Source: Gammaproteobacteria bacterium Milos-ODIII6 (GTDB lineage Bacteria; Pseudomonadota; Gammaproteobacteria; Chromatiales; Chromatiaceae). Taken from it: a DNA stretch of 64,000 bases. Below, in pieces: positions 8,446 through 17,259 of this stretch. Each line of letters starts with the position of its first letter. Position 1 is the first letter of the stretch. The position numbers and the translations under genes were made by a program. The notes under the pieces were generated by a model. It made no database searches, was not told where the DNA came from, and was given only the letters and a program-made list of their open reading frames with translations. Location: the NCBI GenBank assembly GCA_029228645.1, contig JAPTHR010000003.1, positions 186,001 through 250,000 on the forward strand, in the 5' to 3' direction.

Positions 8446-9696
8446 ATGGCGATCGATAAGTACCCCACACCTATGCTGGACCAACTCGAGGAAGGTCCGT
8501 GGCCGAGCTTCATTACCGGCATCAAGCGTCTGCGTGACCAGCACCCGGATCAGCGCATCAACGAGATGACCGCTTCCCTGCTGGGCCAGCTCGAGCACTC
8601 CTACGAGACCCGCAAAGGTTACTGGAAAGGCGGTACTGTCTCCGTCTATGGCTACGGCGGTGGCATCATCCCGCGTTTCTCCGAAGTTGGTAACGCCTTC
8701 CCGGAGTCCAGGGAATTCCACACCCTGCGTGTCCAGCCGCCGGCAGGCAACCACTACTCCACCGCCATGCTGCGTCAGCTGGCTGACAGCTGGGAAAAGC
8801 ACGGCTCGGGCCTGGTCACCTTCCACGGCCAGACCGGCAACATCATGTTCATCGGCACCAGCACTGATGGTACCCAGCACTTCTTCGACGAGATCAACGA
8901 CTACGGTTGGGACCTCGGCGGCGCGGGTCCCTGCGTACGTACCGCCATGTCCTGTGTCGGTGCGGCCCGTTGTGAGATGTCCTGTACCAACGAGCAGAAG
9001 GGGCATCGTCTGCTGGTGAACAACTTCACCGACGACGTGCACCGTCCGGCCCTGCCGTACAAGTTCAAGTTCAAGGTTTCCGGCTGCCCCAATGACTGCC
9101 AGAACGCCATCGAGCGTGCTGACTTCGCTGTGATCGGTACCTGGCGCGACGACATGAAAGTCAACCAGGAAGAGATCAAGGGCTACGTAGCCAAGAAGGG
9201 TCGCCAGTACATCATCGACAACGTGATTACCCGTTGCCCGACCAACGCGCTGTCGTTGAACGATGACGACACCCTGGCCGTGAACAACAGGGACTGCGTG
9301 CGCTGCATGCACTGCCTGAACGTCATGCCGAAGGCGCTGGGCGTCGGTGACGACAAGGGTGTGACCATCCTGATCGGTGGTAAGCGTACCCTCAAGATCG
9401 GTGACCTGATGGGTACCGTGGTCGTTCCGTTCAAGAAGCTGGAGAGCGAAGAGGACTGGGAGTCCATGGTCGAGCTGGCTGAAGAGATCATCGATTTCTG
9501 GGCCGAGAACGCGCTTGAGCACGAGCGTTGCGGTGAGATGATCGAGCGTATCGGTCTGGTCAACTTCCTCGAAGGTATCGACGTCGAAGTTGATCCGAAC
9601 ATGGTCAGCAATCCTCGCGAATGTTCCTACGTCCGCATGGATGGTTGGGATGACGAGGCAGTCAAGTGGTTTGACCGCCAGGCTGAAGCTTCTTAA
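8446..9696 (+). CDS. dsrA: Reverse-type dissimilatory sulfite reductase alpha subunit
   Basis: DsrA (416 residues) forms the alpha2beta2 siroheme enzyme with DsrB. In sulfur oxidisers it oxidises DsrC-bound sulfane sulfur towards sulfite in the cytoplasm. The siroheme/[4Fe-4S] cysteines are seen in CVGAARCEMSC and KVSGCPNDC. A ferredoxin-type insert follows with NRDCVRCMHCLNVMPKAL. The frame extends upstream to 8332, but the ATG at 8446 follows AGGAGA and gives the usual MAIDKYPTPMLDQL start. It is the first gene of the dsr locus. Codon use is more uniform than in neighbours, suggesting strong expression. Confidence 0.97.
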   Translation: MAIDKYPTPMLDQLEEGPWPSFITGIKRLRDQHPDQRINEMTASLLGQLEHSYETRKGYWKGGTVSVYGYGGGIIPRFSEVGNAFPESREFHTLRVQPPAGNHYSTAMLRQLADSWEKHGSGLVTFHGQTGNIMFIGTSTDGTQHFFDEINDYGWDLGGAGPCVRTAMSCVGAARCEMSCTNEQKGHRLLVNNFTDDVHRPALPYKFKFKVSGCPNDCQNAIERADFAVIGTWRDDMKVNQEEIKGYVAKKGRQYIIDNVITRCPTNALSLNDDDTLAVNNRDCVRCMHCLNVMPKALGVGDDKGVTILIGGKRTLKIGDLMGTVVVPFKKLESEEDWESMVELAEEIIDFWAENALEHERCGEMIERIGLVNFLEGIDVEVDPNMVSNPRECSYVRMDGWDDEAVKWFDRQAEAS

Positions 9697-9730
9697 GAGC
9701 TTAATCCAAACGTTTTGATGTTTTCCCCCG

Positions 9731-9753
9731 GGCGCGGGCCTCAGGCCCGCGCC
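9731..9753 (+). other. GC-rich hairpin between dsrA and dsrB
   Basis: GGCGCGGGCC, a TCA loop and GGCCCGCGCC form a perfect 10-bp stem without a following T tract. It is more likely an mRNA-stability or processing element than a terminator. It lies in the 94-base gap between two subunits that must be made in equal amounts. Confidence 0.7.
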
Positions 9754-9790
9754 GCAAAGGGGCACGCTTACCTGATTTCTGGAGGTAGTA

Positions 9791-10864
9791 ATGGCTAAAG
9801 AAATGCGCGAGCCGATCGAGACCGGTTGTCCTGATCCGTTCCAATACATGCACCCGAGCATGCGTCGTAACTTCGGCATGTGGGCTTACCACGAGCATCC
9901 CCGTCCCGGTGTGCTCCTGCACGTGGCCAAGAATGGCGACAAGCTTTGGACCATCAAGGCCGGTACCCAGCGTATCCTGGACCTGTACACGCTGCGCACC
10001 CTGTGCGACATCGCGGACAACTACTCCGACGGTTACATCCGTTTCACCATCCGTTCCAACCCGGAATTCTTCGTCACCGAAGAGTCCCGTGTCGAGCCGC
10101 TGATCGCCAAGCTGGAAGAAGCAGGCTTCATCGTCGGCGGAACCCAGAACTCCGTGACCACGCTGTCGCACACCCAGGGCTGGCTGCACTGCGACATCCC
10201 CGGCACCGATGCTTCCGGCGTCGTGAAGTCGATGATGGATGAGCTGATCGACGAGTTCCGTCAGGCCAACATGCCGAACCGTGTGCATATCACCACCTCC
10301 TGCTGCCAGATCAACTGCGGTGGCCAGGGTGATATCGCGATCAACGTGCAGCACACCAAGCCGCCCAAGATCAATCACGACCTGGTTGCCAACGTGTGTG
10401 AGCGTCCGTCGGTTGTTGCCCGTTGCCCGGTTGCGGCAATTCGTCCTGCCATGGTCAACGGCAAGCCTTCCCTGGAAGTCGACGAGAAGAAGTGCATCTG
10501 CTGTGGTGCCTGCTTCCCGCCTTGCCCGCCGATGCAGATCAACGACGCAGAGCACACCAAGCTGGCGATCTGGGTGGGTGGTAACCACTCCAACGCACGC
10601 GGCAAGCCGACCTTCCAGAAGCTGGTTGCTGCTGGCATCCCGAACAACCCGCCGCGCTGGCCGGAAGCGACCGCCATCGTCAAGCGCATCCTGGAGGCCT
10701 ATAAAGAAGGCGCCAAGGACTGGGAGCGTATCAACGAGTGGATCGAGCGTATCGGTTGGCCGCGCTTCTTCGAGCAGGTCGAGCTGCCGTTCACCAAGTA
10801 CCACATCGACAACTGGCGTGGTTCCCGTAAGAGCCTGAACTCTTCAACTTACATCCGCTTCTGA
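9791..10864 (+). CDS. dsrB: Reverse-type dissimilatory sulfite reductase beta subunit
   Basis: DsrB (357 residues) carries the catalytically active siroheme of DsrAB. Its siroheme-region cysteines lie in HITTSCCQINCGGQGDIA, and a ferredoxin insert is in KKCICCGACFPPCPPM. GGAGGT about 5 bases before the ATG supports the start. The N-terminal EPIETGCPDPFQYMHPSMRR and the C-terminus around NSSTYIRF are typical. It sits between dsrA and dsrE, as in A. vinosum. Confidence 0.97.
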   Translation: MAKEMREPIETGCPDPFQYMHPSMRRNFGMWAYHEHPRPGVLLHVAKNGDKLWTIKAGTQRILDLYTLRTLCDIADNYSDGYIRFTIRSNPEFFVTEESRVEPLIAKLEEAGFIVGGTQNSVTTLSHTQGWLHCDIPGTDASGVVKSMMDELIDEFRQANMPNRVHITTSCCQINCGGQGDIAINVQHTKPPKINHDLVANVCERPSVVARCPVAAIRPAMVNGKPSLEVDEKKCICCGACFPPCPPMQINDAEHTKLAIWVGGNHSNARGKPTFQKLVAAGIPNNPPRWPEATAIVKRILEAYKEGAKDWERINEWIERIGWPRFFEQVELPFTKYHIDNWRGSRKSLNSSTYIRF

Positions 10865-10892
10865 GCGGGCCGGTACAGACGAGGATTGCAGC

Positions 10893-11285
10893 ATGAAACT
10901 GGCAGTACAGGTAAACGAGGGTCCGTACCAGCATCAGGCCACGGACTCCGCGTACCACTTCACCAAGGCGGCCCTGGAAAAGGGGCATGAGGTCTTCCGC
11001 GTGTTTTTCTACCACGACGGGGTTTTGAACGGCACGCGTCTGACCACTCCGCCCCAGGATGACCGCAATATCGTCAACCGCTGGGTGGAACTGGCAGAGA
11101 AGTACGACCTCGATCTGGTCCTCTGCGTGGCTGCGGCCCAGCGCCGTGGCCTCGTGGATGACGGTGAGGCCGAGCGCAACGGCAAGGACGCGACCAACAT
11201 CGCGCCCAAGTTCCGGATCTCCGGTCTGGGGCAGTTGATCGAGGCGGCCATCCAAAGTGATCGCCTGGTTGTATTCGGTGATTGA
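10893..11285 (+). CDS. dsrE: Sulfurtransferase subunit DsrE
   Basis: DsrE (130 residues) is the sulfur-binding subunit of the DsrE2F2H2 hexamer, which passes persulfide sulfur to DsrC and is homologous to TusD. The essential cysteine is present as residue 78 (LVLCVAAAQRRG), the same number as in A. vinosum DsrE. The start MKLAVQVNEGPYQHQA is standard. dsrF starts 15 bases after the dsrE stop. In this organism DsrE supplies the only cysteine of DsrEFH, because DsrF and DsrH have none. Confidence 0.96.
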   Translation: MKLAVQVNEGPYQHQATDSAYHFTKAALEKGHEVFRVFFYHDGVLNGTRLTTPPQDDRNIVNRWVELAEKYDLDLVLCVAAAQRRGLVDDGEAERNGKDATNIAPKFRISGLGQLIEAAIQSDRLVVFGD

Positions 11286-11299
11286 GGGGGAGCTCTACG

Positions 11300-11707
11300 A
11301 TGTCTGAAATAAAGAAGTTCATGTATCTGAATCGGCGCGCACCCTACGGCACCATTTACGCCTGGGAGTCGCTCGAGGTGGTTCTGATCGGTGCGGCTTT
11401 CGACCAGGAAGTCAGCCTGATGTTTGTCGACGATGGGGTTTTTCAGTTGGTCAAAGGTAGTGATACCTCCGAGTCCGACATGAAGAATTTCCTGCCGACC
11501 TACCGCACCCTGGGTGACTACGGTGTGCGTCACATGTTTGTTGACCAGGCCTCCCTCGAGGCGCGCGGTCTGACCACCGATGACCTCATCCAGGTCGAGT
11601 GGGAGGACTGGGAGACTGAAGAGGAAGTGGACAACATTGTTGAAGCTGTGGATGCGGACAAGTTCAAAGAACTGATGGCCGAATCCGACGTTGTATTCAG
11701 CTTCTGA
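11300..11707 (+). CDS. dsrF: Sulfurtransferase complex subunit DsrF
   Basis: DsrF (135 residues), a structural TusC-like subunit of DsrEFH. It has the family core KKFMYLNRRAPYGTIYAWE, followed by FDQEVSLMFVDDGVFQL. The frame is open from 11282, but the ATG at 11300 follows a strong GAGGGGGAG and matches the family start. No cysteine is present. It sits 11 bases before dsrH. Confidence 0.94.
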   Translation: MSEIKKFMYLNRRAPYGTIYAWESLEVVLIGAAFDQEVSLMFVDDGVFQLVKGSDTSESDMKNFLPTYRTLGDYGVRHMFVDQASLEARGLTTDDLIQVEWEDWETEEEVDNIVEAVDADKFKELMAESDVVFSF

Positions 11708-11718
11708 GGGAAAGACAC

Positions 11719-12024
11719 ATGGCTGATCTGTATACCGTTAATAAGTCGCCCTTCGAAAAGAACTCGCTGGAGCAGGCTATCCGCTTCTCTGCCGATGGTG
11801 CCTCCATCCTCCTGATCGAGGACGGGGTCTACGGTGCCATGGCCGGTACCGCTGCCGAGGGCTTGGTCAAAGGCGCCTCGGGTCGAAAATTTTTCGCCCT
11901 GCGTTCCGACGTCAAGGCACGTGGCATTTCCGAAGATCGACTGATCGACGGAGTGGAACTGGTGGATTACGCGGGCTTCGTCGATCTGGTAGAGAGCACC
12001 GATAAAGTCCAGGCCTGGCTCTGA
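11719..12024 (+). CDS. dsrH: Sulfurtransferase complex subunit DsrH, lacking its usual cysteine
   Basis: DsrH (101 residues), the TusB-like third subunit of DsrEFH. MADLYTVNKSPFEKNSLEQA, ILLIEDGVYGAM and VDYAGFVDLVE identify it. In A. vinosum DsrH a cysteine at position 20 marks the putative active site. Here codon 20 is GCT (alanine), and the protein contains no cysteine. The loss is unambiguous in the reading frame, while the rest of the protein looks intact. It follows dsrF by 11 bases and precedes dsrC. Confidence 0.95.
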   Translation: MADLYTVNKSPFEKNSLEQAIRFSADGASILLIEDGVYGAMAGTAAEGLVKGASGRKFFALRSDVKARGISEDRLIDGVELVDYAGFVDLVESTDKVQAWL

Positions 12025-12063
12025 GTCCGGTCAAGATTTCAACACTGAACAGGAGATAGCAAA

Positions 12064-12396
12064 ATGCCTATCGAAGTAGATGGTAAGACCTTTGAAACCG
12101 ATGAAGAGGGCTACCTGGCCAACATCAATGACTGGGTGCCTGGCGTTGCCACTGTGATGGCCGCTGAAGATGAGCTGGATCTCAGCGATGAGCACTGGGA
12201 CATCATCAACTTTCTGCGCGATTACTACGAAGAGTACCAGATCGCTCCGGCTGTCCGCGTGCTGACCAAGGCTGTGGGTAAAAAGCTGGGCAAGGACAAG
12301 GGTAACTCCAAGTACCTTTATGGCCTGTTCCCTTATGGCCCGGGTAAGCAGGCATGCCGTTACGCCGGTCTGCCGAAGCCGACTGGCTGCGTCTAA
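12064..12396 (+). CDS. dsrC: Sulfur carrier protein DsrC
   Basis: DsrC (110 residues) carries sulfur between DsrEFH, DsrAB and the DsrMKJOP complex. Both redox cysteines of the flexible C-terminal arm are present, at residues 98 and 109, in KQACRYAGLPKPTGCV. The start MPIEVDGKTFETDEEGYL is typical. AGGAGA precedes the ATG. The gene is followed by a strong hairpin that may stabilise an abundant dsrC transcript. Compare the cysteine-free paralogue at 4959-5303. Confidence 0.97.
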   Translation: MPIEVDGKTFETDEEGYLANINDWVPGVATVMAAEDELDLSDEHWDIINFLRDYYEEYQIAPAVRVLTKAVGKKLGKDKGNSKYLYGLFPYGPGKQACRYAGLPKPTGCV

Positions 12397-12411
12397 GCGC
12401 CGTTGGTAATT

Positions 12412-12434
12412 CCGGGGAGCGAAAAGCTCCCCGG
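12412..12434 (+). other. Hairpin between dsrC and dsrM
   Basis: CCGGGGAGC, a GAAAA loop and GCTCCCCGG form a perfect 9-bp stem without a downstream T run. Its position directly after dsrC suggests mRNA stabilisation or partial attenuation, giving more DsrC than membrane subunits. Confidence 0.7.
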
Positions 12435-12467
12435 GTTGATAAACCGAATCAAGAGGTTTTCGGAAAC

Positions 12468-13205
12468 ATGTCGTTTCTGACGGTCACATTTGCCGCTCTT
12501 TACTACGCTGCCACAGTGCTTTTGGTGGTGGGGTTGGCACGTCGTATTCGTTTGTATTGGAAGACGCCTGCGCCGCTGAAGATCCCCACGACCCCAGCGC
12601 CCACCTCGACCGGCGGCGTAGTGATGCGCATGTTCCGGGAAGTGGTGTTTTTCGAAAGCCTTTTCAAATCGACCAAGTGGACCTGGCTGTTCGGCTGGCT
12701 GTTCCATCTGGGGCTGTTTGCCGTGTTGTTCCGTCACTTGCGGTACTTTCAGGAACCGGTCTGGGCTCCGGTGGTGTGGGTCAGCCCGCTGTTCAAGTAC
12801 CTCGCTTTTGCGATGATCATCGGATTGCTCGGCCTATTGGCGCGCCGGCTGTTCGTCGACCGGGTGCGCTACATTTCCGCCCCCTCTGATTTCCTCATGC
12901 TCTTCCTGCTTATCGGGATTGGAGCGACTGGTGCACTCACGACCTTCGTGACCCACACCGACGTGGTCGCGGTCAAGTCGTTCTTCCGGCACCTGATGAC
13001 GTTCAATTTCGACACCATGCCGAACGTGCCTACCGACCCATTGATGGTGGCTCACCTCGGCTTGGTCGTCGTGCTCATGATCGTCTTTCCGATCAGCAAG
13101 TTGCTGCACGCACCGGGCGTCTTCTTCAGCCCGACGCGTAACCAGGTGGACAACCCGCGCGAGCAACGACATATCGCCGATTGGGCGCGCAAGCTGGAAC
13201 AATAA
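12468..13205 (+). CDS. dsrM: DsrM, membrane cytochrome b subunit
   Basis: DsrM (245 residues) is the NarI-like di-heme b subunit of DsrMKJOP and exchanges electrons with the quinone pool. It starts MSFLTVTFAALYYAATVLLV with a transmembrane helix and shows four more hydrophobic segments. Candidate heme-ligand histidines are in WLFHLGLFAVLFRHLRYF and in later helices. The frame is open upstream inside dsrC, but the ATG at 12468 gives the family length. It sits 21 bases before its partner gene dsrK. Confidence 0.95.
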   Translation: MSFLTVTFAALYYAATVLLVVGLARRIRLYWKTPAPLKIPTTPAPTSTGGVVMRMFREVVFFESLFKSTKWTWLFGWLFHLGLFAVLFRHLRYFQEPVWAPVVWVSPLFKYLAFAMIIGLLGLLARRLFVDRVRYISAPSDFLMLFLLIGIGATGALTTFVTHTDVVAVKSFFRHLMTFNFDTMPNVPTDPLMVAHLGLVVVLMIVFPISKLLHAPGVFFSPTRNQVDNPREQRHIADWARKLEQ

Positions 13206-13226
13206 TCCGGGACAAGGTTAGCTGAC

Positions 13227-14759
13227 ATGGCAAAAGCAGATTTTGAAATTCCGGAACTGAAGGAATACCCCGAGATTCCGCCGGTTCAGCCCGGCGCGAC
13301 GGCCGGCCTGAAATCCTTCGTGGCCAAGCCCGAAATGCAGGATGCGTTGGGCTTCCCCGGCGAGTTGGTGGATGGCTGGCAGGAAAAAGCCATCGAACAC
13401 ATGGGGGAACTCCTTGGGAAGTACCGCTCACTGCAGGTGTTCCTGGATTCCTGCGTGAAGTGCGGTGCCTGTACCGACAAGTGTCACTACTATCTTGGCA
13501 CTTCCGACCCCAAGAACATGCCTGTCGCGCGCCAGGACCTGTTGCGTAAGGTCTACCGTCGCTACTTCACTTTTGCCGGGAAGTATTTCCCGAAGCTGGT
13601 GGGCGCAACCGATCTGAACAAGGAAGTCCTGGACGACTGGTACAGCTATTTCCACCAGTGCTCGCAGTGTCGCCGTTGCTCGGTCTTCTGTCCTTACGGG
13701 ATCGATACCGCAGAAATTTCGATGGCTGCGCGCGAGATCATGGACCGTATCGGTCTTGGGCAGAAGTACTGCAACGAGATCATCGGTAAGGTTTACAAGA
13801 TCGGTAACAACCTGGGTCTTCCGGGGCCGGCGCTCGAGGATACCCTCGAGGGTCTCGAGGAAGACGTGTTCGACGAAACCGGGGTCGAAGTCAAGTACCC
13901 GCTCGACAAGAAAGGGGCAGACGTCCTGCTGGTCACGCCGTCCGCTGACTTCTTCGCCGAGCCGCACGTGGACGGCCTGATCGGCTACGGCAAGGTGTTT
14001 CACGAAGCCGGGATTGACTGGACGCTCAGTACCACGGCCTCCGAAGCAGCGAACTTCGGCATGTTTATCGGCTCCTACGAGAACATGCGCAAGATTTCGA
14101 TGCGCATCCGCGAGGCGGCGCTGGAACTTGGCGTCAAGCGCATCATCTTCGGCGAGTGCGGGCATGCCTGGCGCGTGGCCTACAGTTTCCTGAACACGCT
14201 GGCTGGACCCTGGGACTTCCTGGACAAGAATTACCCGATGCCGCAGCACATTCTGGAATTCACCTGGGGTGAGATTCAGAAGGGCACGCTGAACATCGAC
14301 AAATCGCTGAACGACGACATGGTCGTGACCTTCCACGATTCCTGCAACGTCGCGCGCGCGAGCCGCATGGGTGACGAGCCGGGTGGGCAGTTCACCATTC
14401 CGCGCAATGTGATTAAGGCCGTTTGTAACAACTTCGTGGACATGGATCCCGACACCACCCACGAGAAGACGTTCTGTTGCGGTGGTGGGGGTGGCCTGCT
14501 GACCGATGACCTCATGGAAATCCGGGTCAAGGGCGCAAAACCCCGAATGGAAGCGCTGCGCAACGTGATCGAGGAACATGGCGTGACCAACATGGCGGCG
14601 ATCTGCGCGATCTGCAAGGCGCAGTTCACCAAGGTCCTGCCGTATTACGGTCTCGGCATGGACATGATCGTCAGCGTTCACCAGTTGGTTTCCAACGCCG
14701 TGATTCTGACCGGTCAGCAGACCGAGGAAGATGAATCGAAAGAGGACGACGCGGCCTGA
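13227..14759 (+). CDS. dsrK: DsrK, HdrD-like iron-sulfur subunit
   Basis: DsrK (510 residues) is the cytoplasmic catalytic subunit thought to act on the DsrC disulfide or trisulfide. Two [4Fe-4S] motifs occur near the N-terminal third (CVKCGACTDKCHYY and CSQCRRCSVFCPYG). The C-terminal part has HdrD-type CCG features (FHDSCNVARAS and TFCCGGGGGLL). It contains no membrane helix and is anchored by DsrM. The acidic tail EEDESKEDDAA is a minor local feature. Confidence 0.96.
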   Translation: MAKADFEIPELKEYPEIPPVQPGATAGLKSFVAKPEMQDALGFPGELVDGWQEKAIEHMGELLGKYRSLQVFLDSCVKCGACTDKCHYYLGTSDPKNMPVARQDLLRKVYRRYFTFAGKYFPKLVGATDLNKEVLDDWYSYFHQCSQCRRCSVFCPYGIDTAEISMAAREIMDRIGLGQKYCNEIIGKVYKIGNNLGLPGPALEDTLEGLEEDVFDETGVEVKYPLDKKGADVLLVTPSADFFAEPHVDGLIGYGKVFHEAGIDWTLSTTASEAANFGMFIGSYENMRKISMRIREAALELGVKRIIFGECGHAWRVAYSFLNTLAGPWDFLDKNYPMPQHILEFTWGEIQKGTLNIDKSLNDDMVVTFHDSCNVARASRMGDEPGGQFTIPRNVIKAVCNNFVDMDPDTTHEKTFCCGGGGGLLTDDLMEIRVKGAKPRMEALRNVIEEHGVTNMAAICAICKAQFTKVLPYYGLGMDMIVSVHQLVSNAVILTGQQTEEDESKEDDAA

Positions 14760-14836
14760 GGGGCGTGTTCGGCTCATTGAATAGAGTAAAGATCCATACG
14801 GATCCAGATGCACATTAGGTAAGGAGCGTTAAAAAG

Positions 14837-16777
14837 ATGGCTACTCCGAGCGACAAAATGACTGACAAACTCACTTGGCGTCGATTCGAGGACGGTGACC
14901 ACGATTGGGGGTCCTGGGCTGACCAGATATTCGTCGGCGACGAGTCCTACAAGTGCCCGACTTACATTCACAAGACGCCGCCTTGCCAGGGTTCCTGCCC
15001 TTCCGGCGAAGATATCCGCGGCTGGCTGGCCATCGTGCGCGGTCAGGAGAAGCCGGCTGAAGGCGTGGAGATGGGTGAGTACGCCTTCCGTCGTTCCACC
15101 GACGCGAATCCCTTCCCGTCGATGATGGGTCGTGTCTGCCCGGCGCCCTGCCAGGATGGCTGCAACCGCAATGACGTCGAGGATTTCGTCGGCATCAATG
15201 CGGTCGAGCAGTGGATCGGCGACAACGCGCTGGAGAACGGCTACGCATTTGCAGCTGGCGAGAGCACCGGAAAGAAGGTCGCGGTTATCGGCGGTGGCCC
15301 GGCAGGAATGGCTGCGGCTTTCCAGCTGCGCCGCAAGGGCCATGCAGTCACTATCTACGAGGCGCTGAGCGACCTCGGCGGCATGATGCGTTTCGGCATC
15401 CCGAACTATCGTATTCCGCGCGACAAGCTCGCTGCCGAGATTCGTCGCATCACCGATATGGGTGACGTCGAGGTCAAGCTTAATACCAAAGTCGGCACCG
15501 ATGTTTCCGTGGCGGACATCGAGGCTGGCCATGATGCGGTCCTGTGGACTGTCGGTTGCTGGATCGGCCGCGGTCTTCCGGTGGAAGGCTGGGACGAGAC
15601 CCCTAACTGCGTATCCGGTGTGCAGTTCCTGAAGGCCTTCAACGAAGGGCGGATGAAGGTCACTGCGAGCAAGGTGGTGTGTGTGGGTGGTGGTGATACC
15701 TCCATCGACGTCGTTTCCGTTTCTCGCCGCATCGGTTACGCCGACACCGGCGAGCAACCGGAAGCAATCTGCCTTGACGACAACATGACTCACGCAGACG
15801 GTATAAGCGCGACGCCTTCGGTAGTCACCCTGACCTCGCTGTTCCCGATCGAGAACATGACCGCCGCAGAGCATGAGGTGAAGGATGCCCTGGAGGAAGG
15901 TGTGACCATTCTCGATGAAGTGATGCCTGTAGAGATCGTGAAAGGCGCCGATGGCCGCGCGACCGGTCTGAAGATTGCCAAGTGCACCATGGACGGCGGT
16001 CGTCCGGTGCCGGTTGAAGGCACCGAGCAGGTGATCGAAGCCGACCTGATTGTTGCAGCAATCGGCCAGGGCGGAGACCTCTCTGGCCTGGAGTCCATGG
16101 ACAACGGCCGCGGGCTGATCGACTCGGACAACTTCTACCAGGTCCCGGGCAAGGAAGGTCATTTTGTGGCTGGCGACATCATTCGTCCGCACCTGCTGAC
16201 CACCGCGATCGGCCAGGCGGCTATCGCTGCCGATACCATCGACGAGTACCTCAAGCACGAAGAACACAAGAAGCGCCCCAAGGTGGACGTGCACCACTTC
16301 GACCTGGAGAAAAAGCTCGAAGAGGCCGGTCTCACGCCGCAGCACTTCGATGCAGCGGGTGATCAGCGCGGGACCGCCTCCGCCAACTTCGCAGTGCACA
16401 ACTACGAGGACCGCTCCTTCGCCGAGATCTGTGGTTCGGACGAGCTGTTCCTGGGTCACTTCGAGTACACCCCGCGCGTTCTGCGTGGCGAGGATGTGCC
16501 GAGTTCCGACGAGGTCCTGGGTCACTTCCACGAGCGCATGATGGGTCTCGACCAGGAGCAGGCAGTCGAAGAGGCAAATCGTTGCATGAGTTGCGGCCTC
16601 TGCTTCGAGTGCGACAACTGCGTCATCTTCTGCCCGCAGGATGCTGTTTTCCGCGTCAAGAAGACCGAGGCGACCACCGGTCGTTACGTCGACACCGACT
16701 ACGATCGCTGCATCGGCTGCCACATCTGCGCCGACGTCTGCCCGACTGGCTATATCAAGATGGGCCTGGGCGAGTAA
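14837..16777 (+). CDS. dsrL: DsrL, iron-sulfur flavoprotein NAD(P)H oxidoreductase
   Basis: DsrL (646 residues) resembles the small subunit of glutamate synthase and links DsrAB to NAD(P)H. The N-terminal cysteines (TPPCQGSCPSGEDI, CPAPCQDGCNR) bind iron-sulfur. The FAD motif GGGPAGMAAAF lies near residue 155 and a second nucleotide-binding motif VCVGGGDTSID near residue 280. Two C-terminal ferredoxin clusters are seen (CGLCFECDNCVIFCP and CIGCHICADVCPTG). Its presence next to DsrAB is a marker of the oxidising pathway. It lies between dsrK and dsrJ. Confidence 0.96.
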   Translation: MATPSDKMTDKLTWRRFEDGDHDWGSWADQIFVGDESYKCPTYIHKTPPCQGSCPSGEDIRGWLAIVRGQEKPAEGVEMGEYAFRRSTDANPFPSMMGRVCPAPCQDGCNRNDVEDFVGINAVEQWIGDNALENGYAFAAGESTGKKVAVIGGGPAGMAAAFQLRRKGHAVTIYEALSDLGGMMRFGIPNYRIPRDKLAAEIRRITDMGDVEVKLNTKVGTDVSVADIEAGHDAVLWTVGCWIGRGLPVEGWDETPNCVSGVQFLKAFNEGRMKVTASKVVCVGGGDTSIDVVSVSRRIGYADTGEQPEAICLDDNMTHADGISATPSVVTLTSLFPIENMTAAEHEVKDALEEGVTILDEVMPVEIVKGADGRATGLKIAKCTMDGGRPVPVEGTEQVIEADLIVAAIGQGGDLSGLESMDNGRGLIDSDNFYQVPGKEGHFVAGDIIRPHLLTTAIGQAAIAADTIDEYLKHEEHKKRPKVDVHHFDLEKKLEEAGLTPQHFDAAGDQRGTASANFAVHNYEDRSFAEICGSDELFLGHFEYTPRVLRGEDVPSSDEVLGHFHERMMGLDQEQAVEEANRCMSCGLCFECDNCVIFCPQDAVFRVKKTEATTGRYVDTDYDRCIGCHICADVCPTGYIKMGLGE

Positions 16778-16788
16778 GGATGTCGACA

Positions 16789-16812
16789 GGCCAGGCCCTT
16801 TTGGGCCTGGCC
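16789..16812 (+). other. Hairpin between dsrL and dsrJ
   Basis: GGCCAGGCCC, a TTTT loop and GGGCCTGGCC form a perfect 10-bp stem, followed by CCTTCGG and not by a T run. It is probably an RNA-stability element or weak attenuator within the dsr transcript. Confidence 0.65.
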
Positions 16813-16852
16813 CTTCGGCTAGATCAAGCTCAGCTAGTAAAGAACGCAAAAG

Positions 16853-17257
16853 ATGGTTAGAACAGTCACCCGTCTCCTCCTGCTTGCGGCACTATTGTTT
16901 AGCGCCGTGACGTTCGCGGAGAGTCAGCGCAATAATGCGGTCATCGAGGGAAGCAAGGCGGCGGATCTGGATGCCTGTGTTGCACCCACCGACTTCATGC
17001 GGCGTGCGCACTTCGAGTTGATCGAACATCAGCGGCACATCACCGTGCACCAGGGCATCCGCAAGACGGATAACAGCCTTGCAGGGTGCGTGAACTGTCA
17101 CGTGGCGAAGGACGTGCATGGCACATTCCTTCCTGTGGACGGTGCCAATCCCGTCACCGGGGAGCAGCAGTTCTGCGCCGGCTGCCACGAGTATTCCGGC
17201 GTGCAGCTTGATTGTTTCAGCTGTCACACCAACGTGCCGCTGAAAGCGGGGAAGTGA
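16853..17257 (+). CDS. dsrJ: DsrJ, periplasmic triheme cytochrome c
   Basis: DsrJ (134 residues) is the periplasmic triheme subunit of DsrMKJOP. An N-terminal hydrophobic segment (LLLLAALLFSAVTFAE) acts as a signal or anchor. Three heme-binding CxxCH motifs are present: CVNCH, CAGCH and CFSCH. One family member has an unusual His/Cys-ligated heme. Cysteine 43 or so, in DLDACVAPTDFMRRAHFE, is the likely equivalent here. It ends 2 bases before dsrO. Confidence 0.94.
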   Translation: MVRTVTRLLLLAALLFSAVTFAESQRNNAVIEGSKAADLDACVAPTDFMRRAHFELIEHQRHITVHQGIRKTDNSLAGCVNCHVAKDVHGTFLPVDGANPVTGEQQFCAGCHEYSGVQLDCFSCHTNVPLKAGK

Positions 17258-17259
17258 TC

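Noticed and set aside
14774-16849. 691-codon open frame on the minus strand over dsrL
   Set aside because: It is a shadow of the GC-rich codon pattern of dsrL, and the dsrL product has full domain support.
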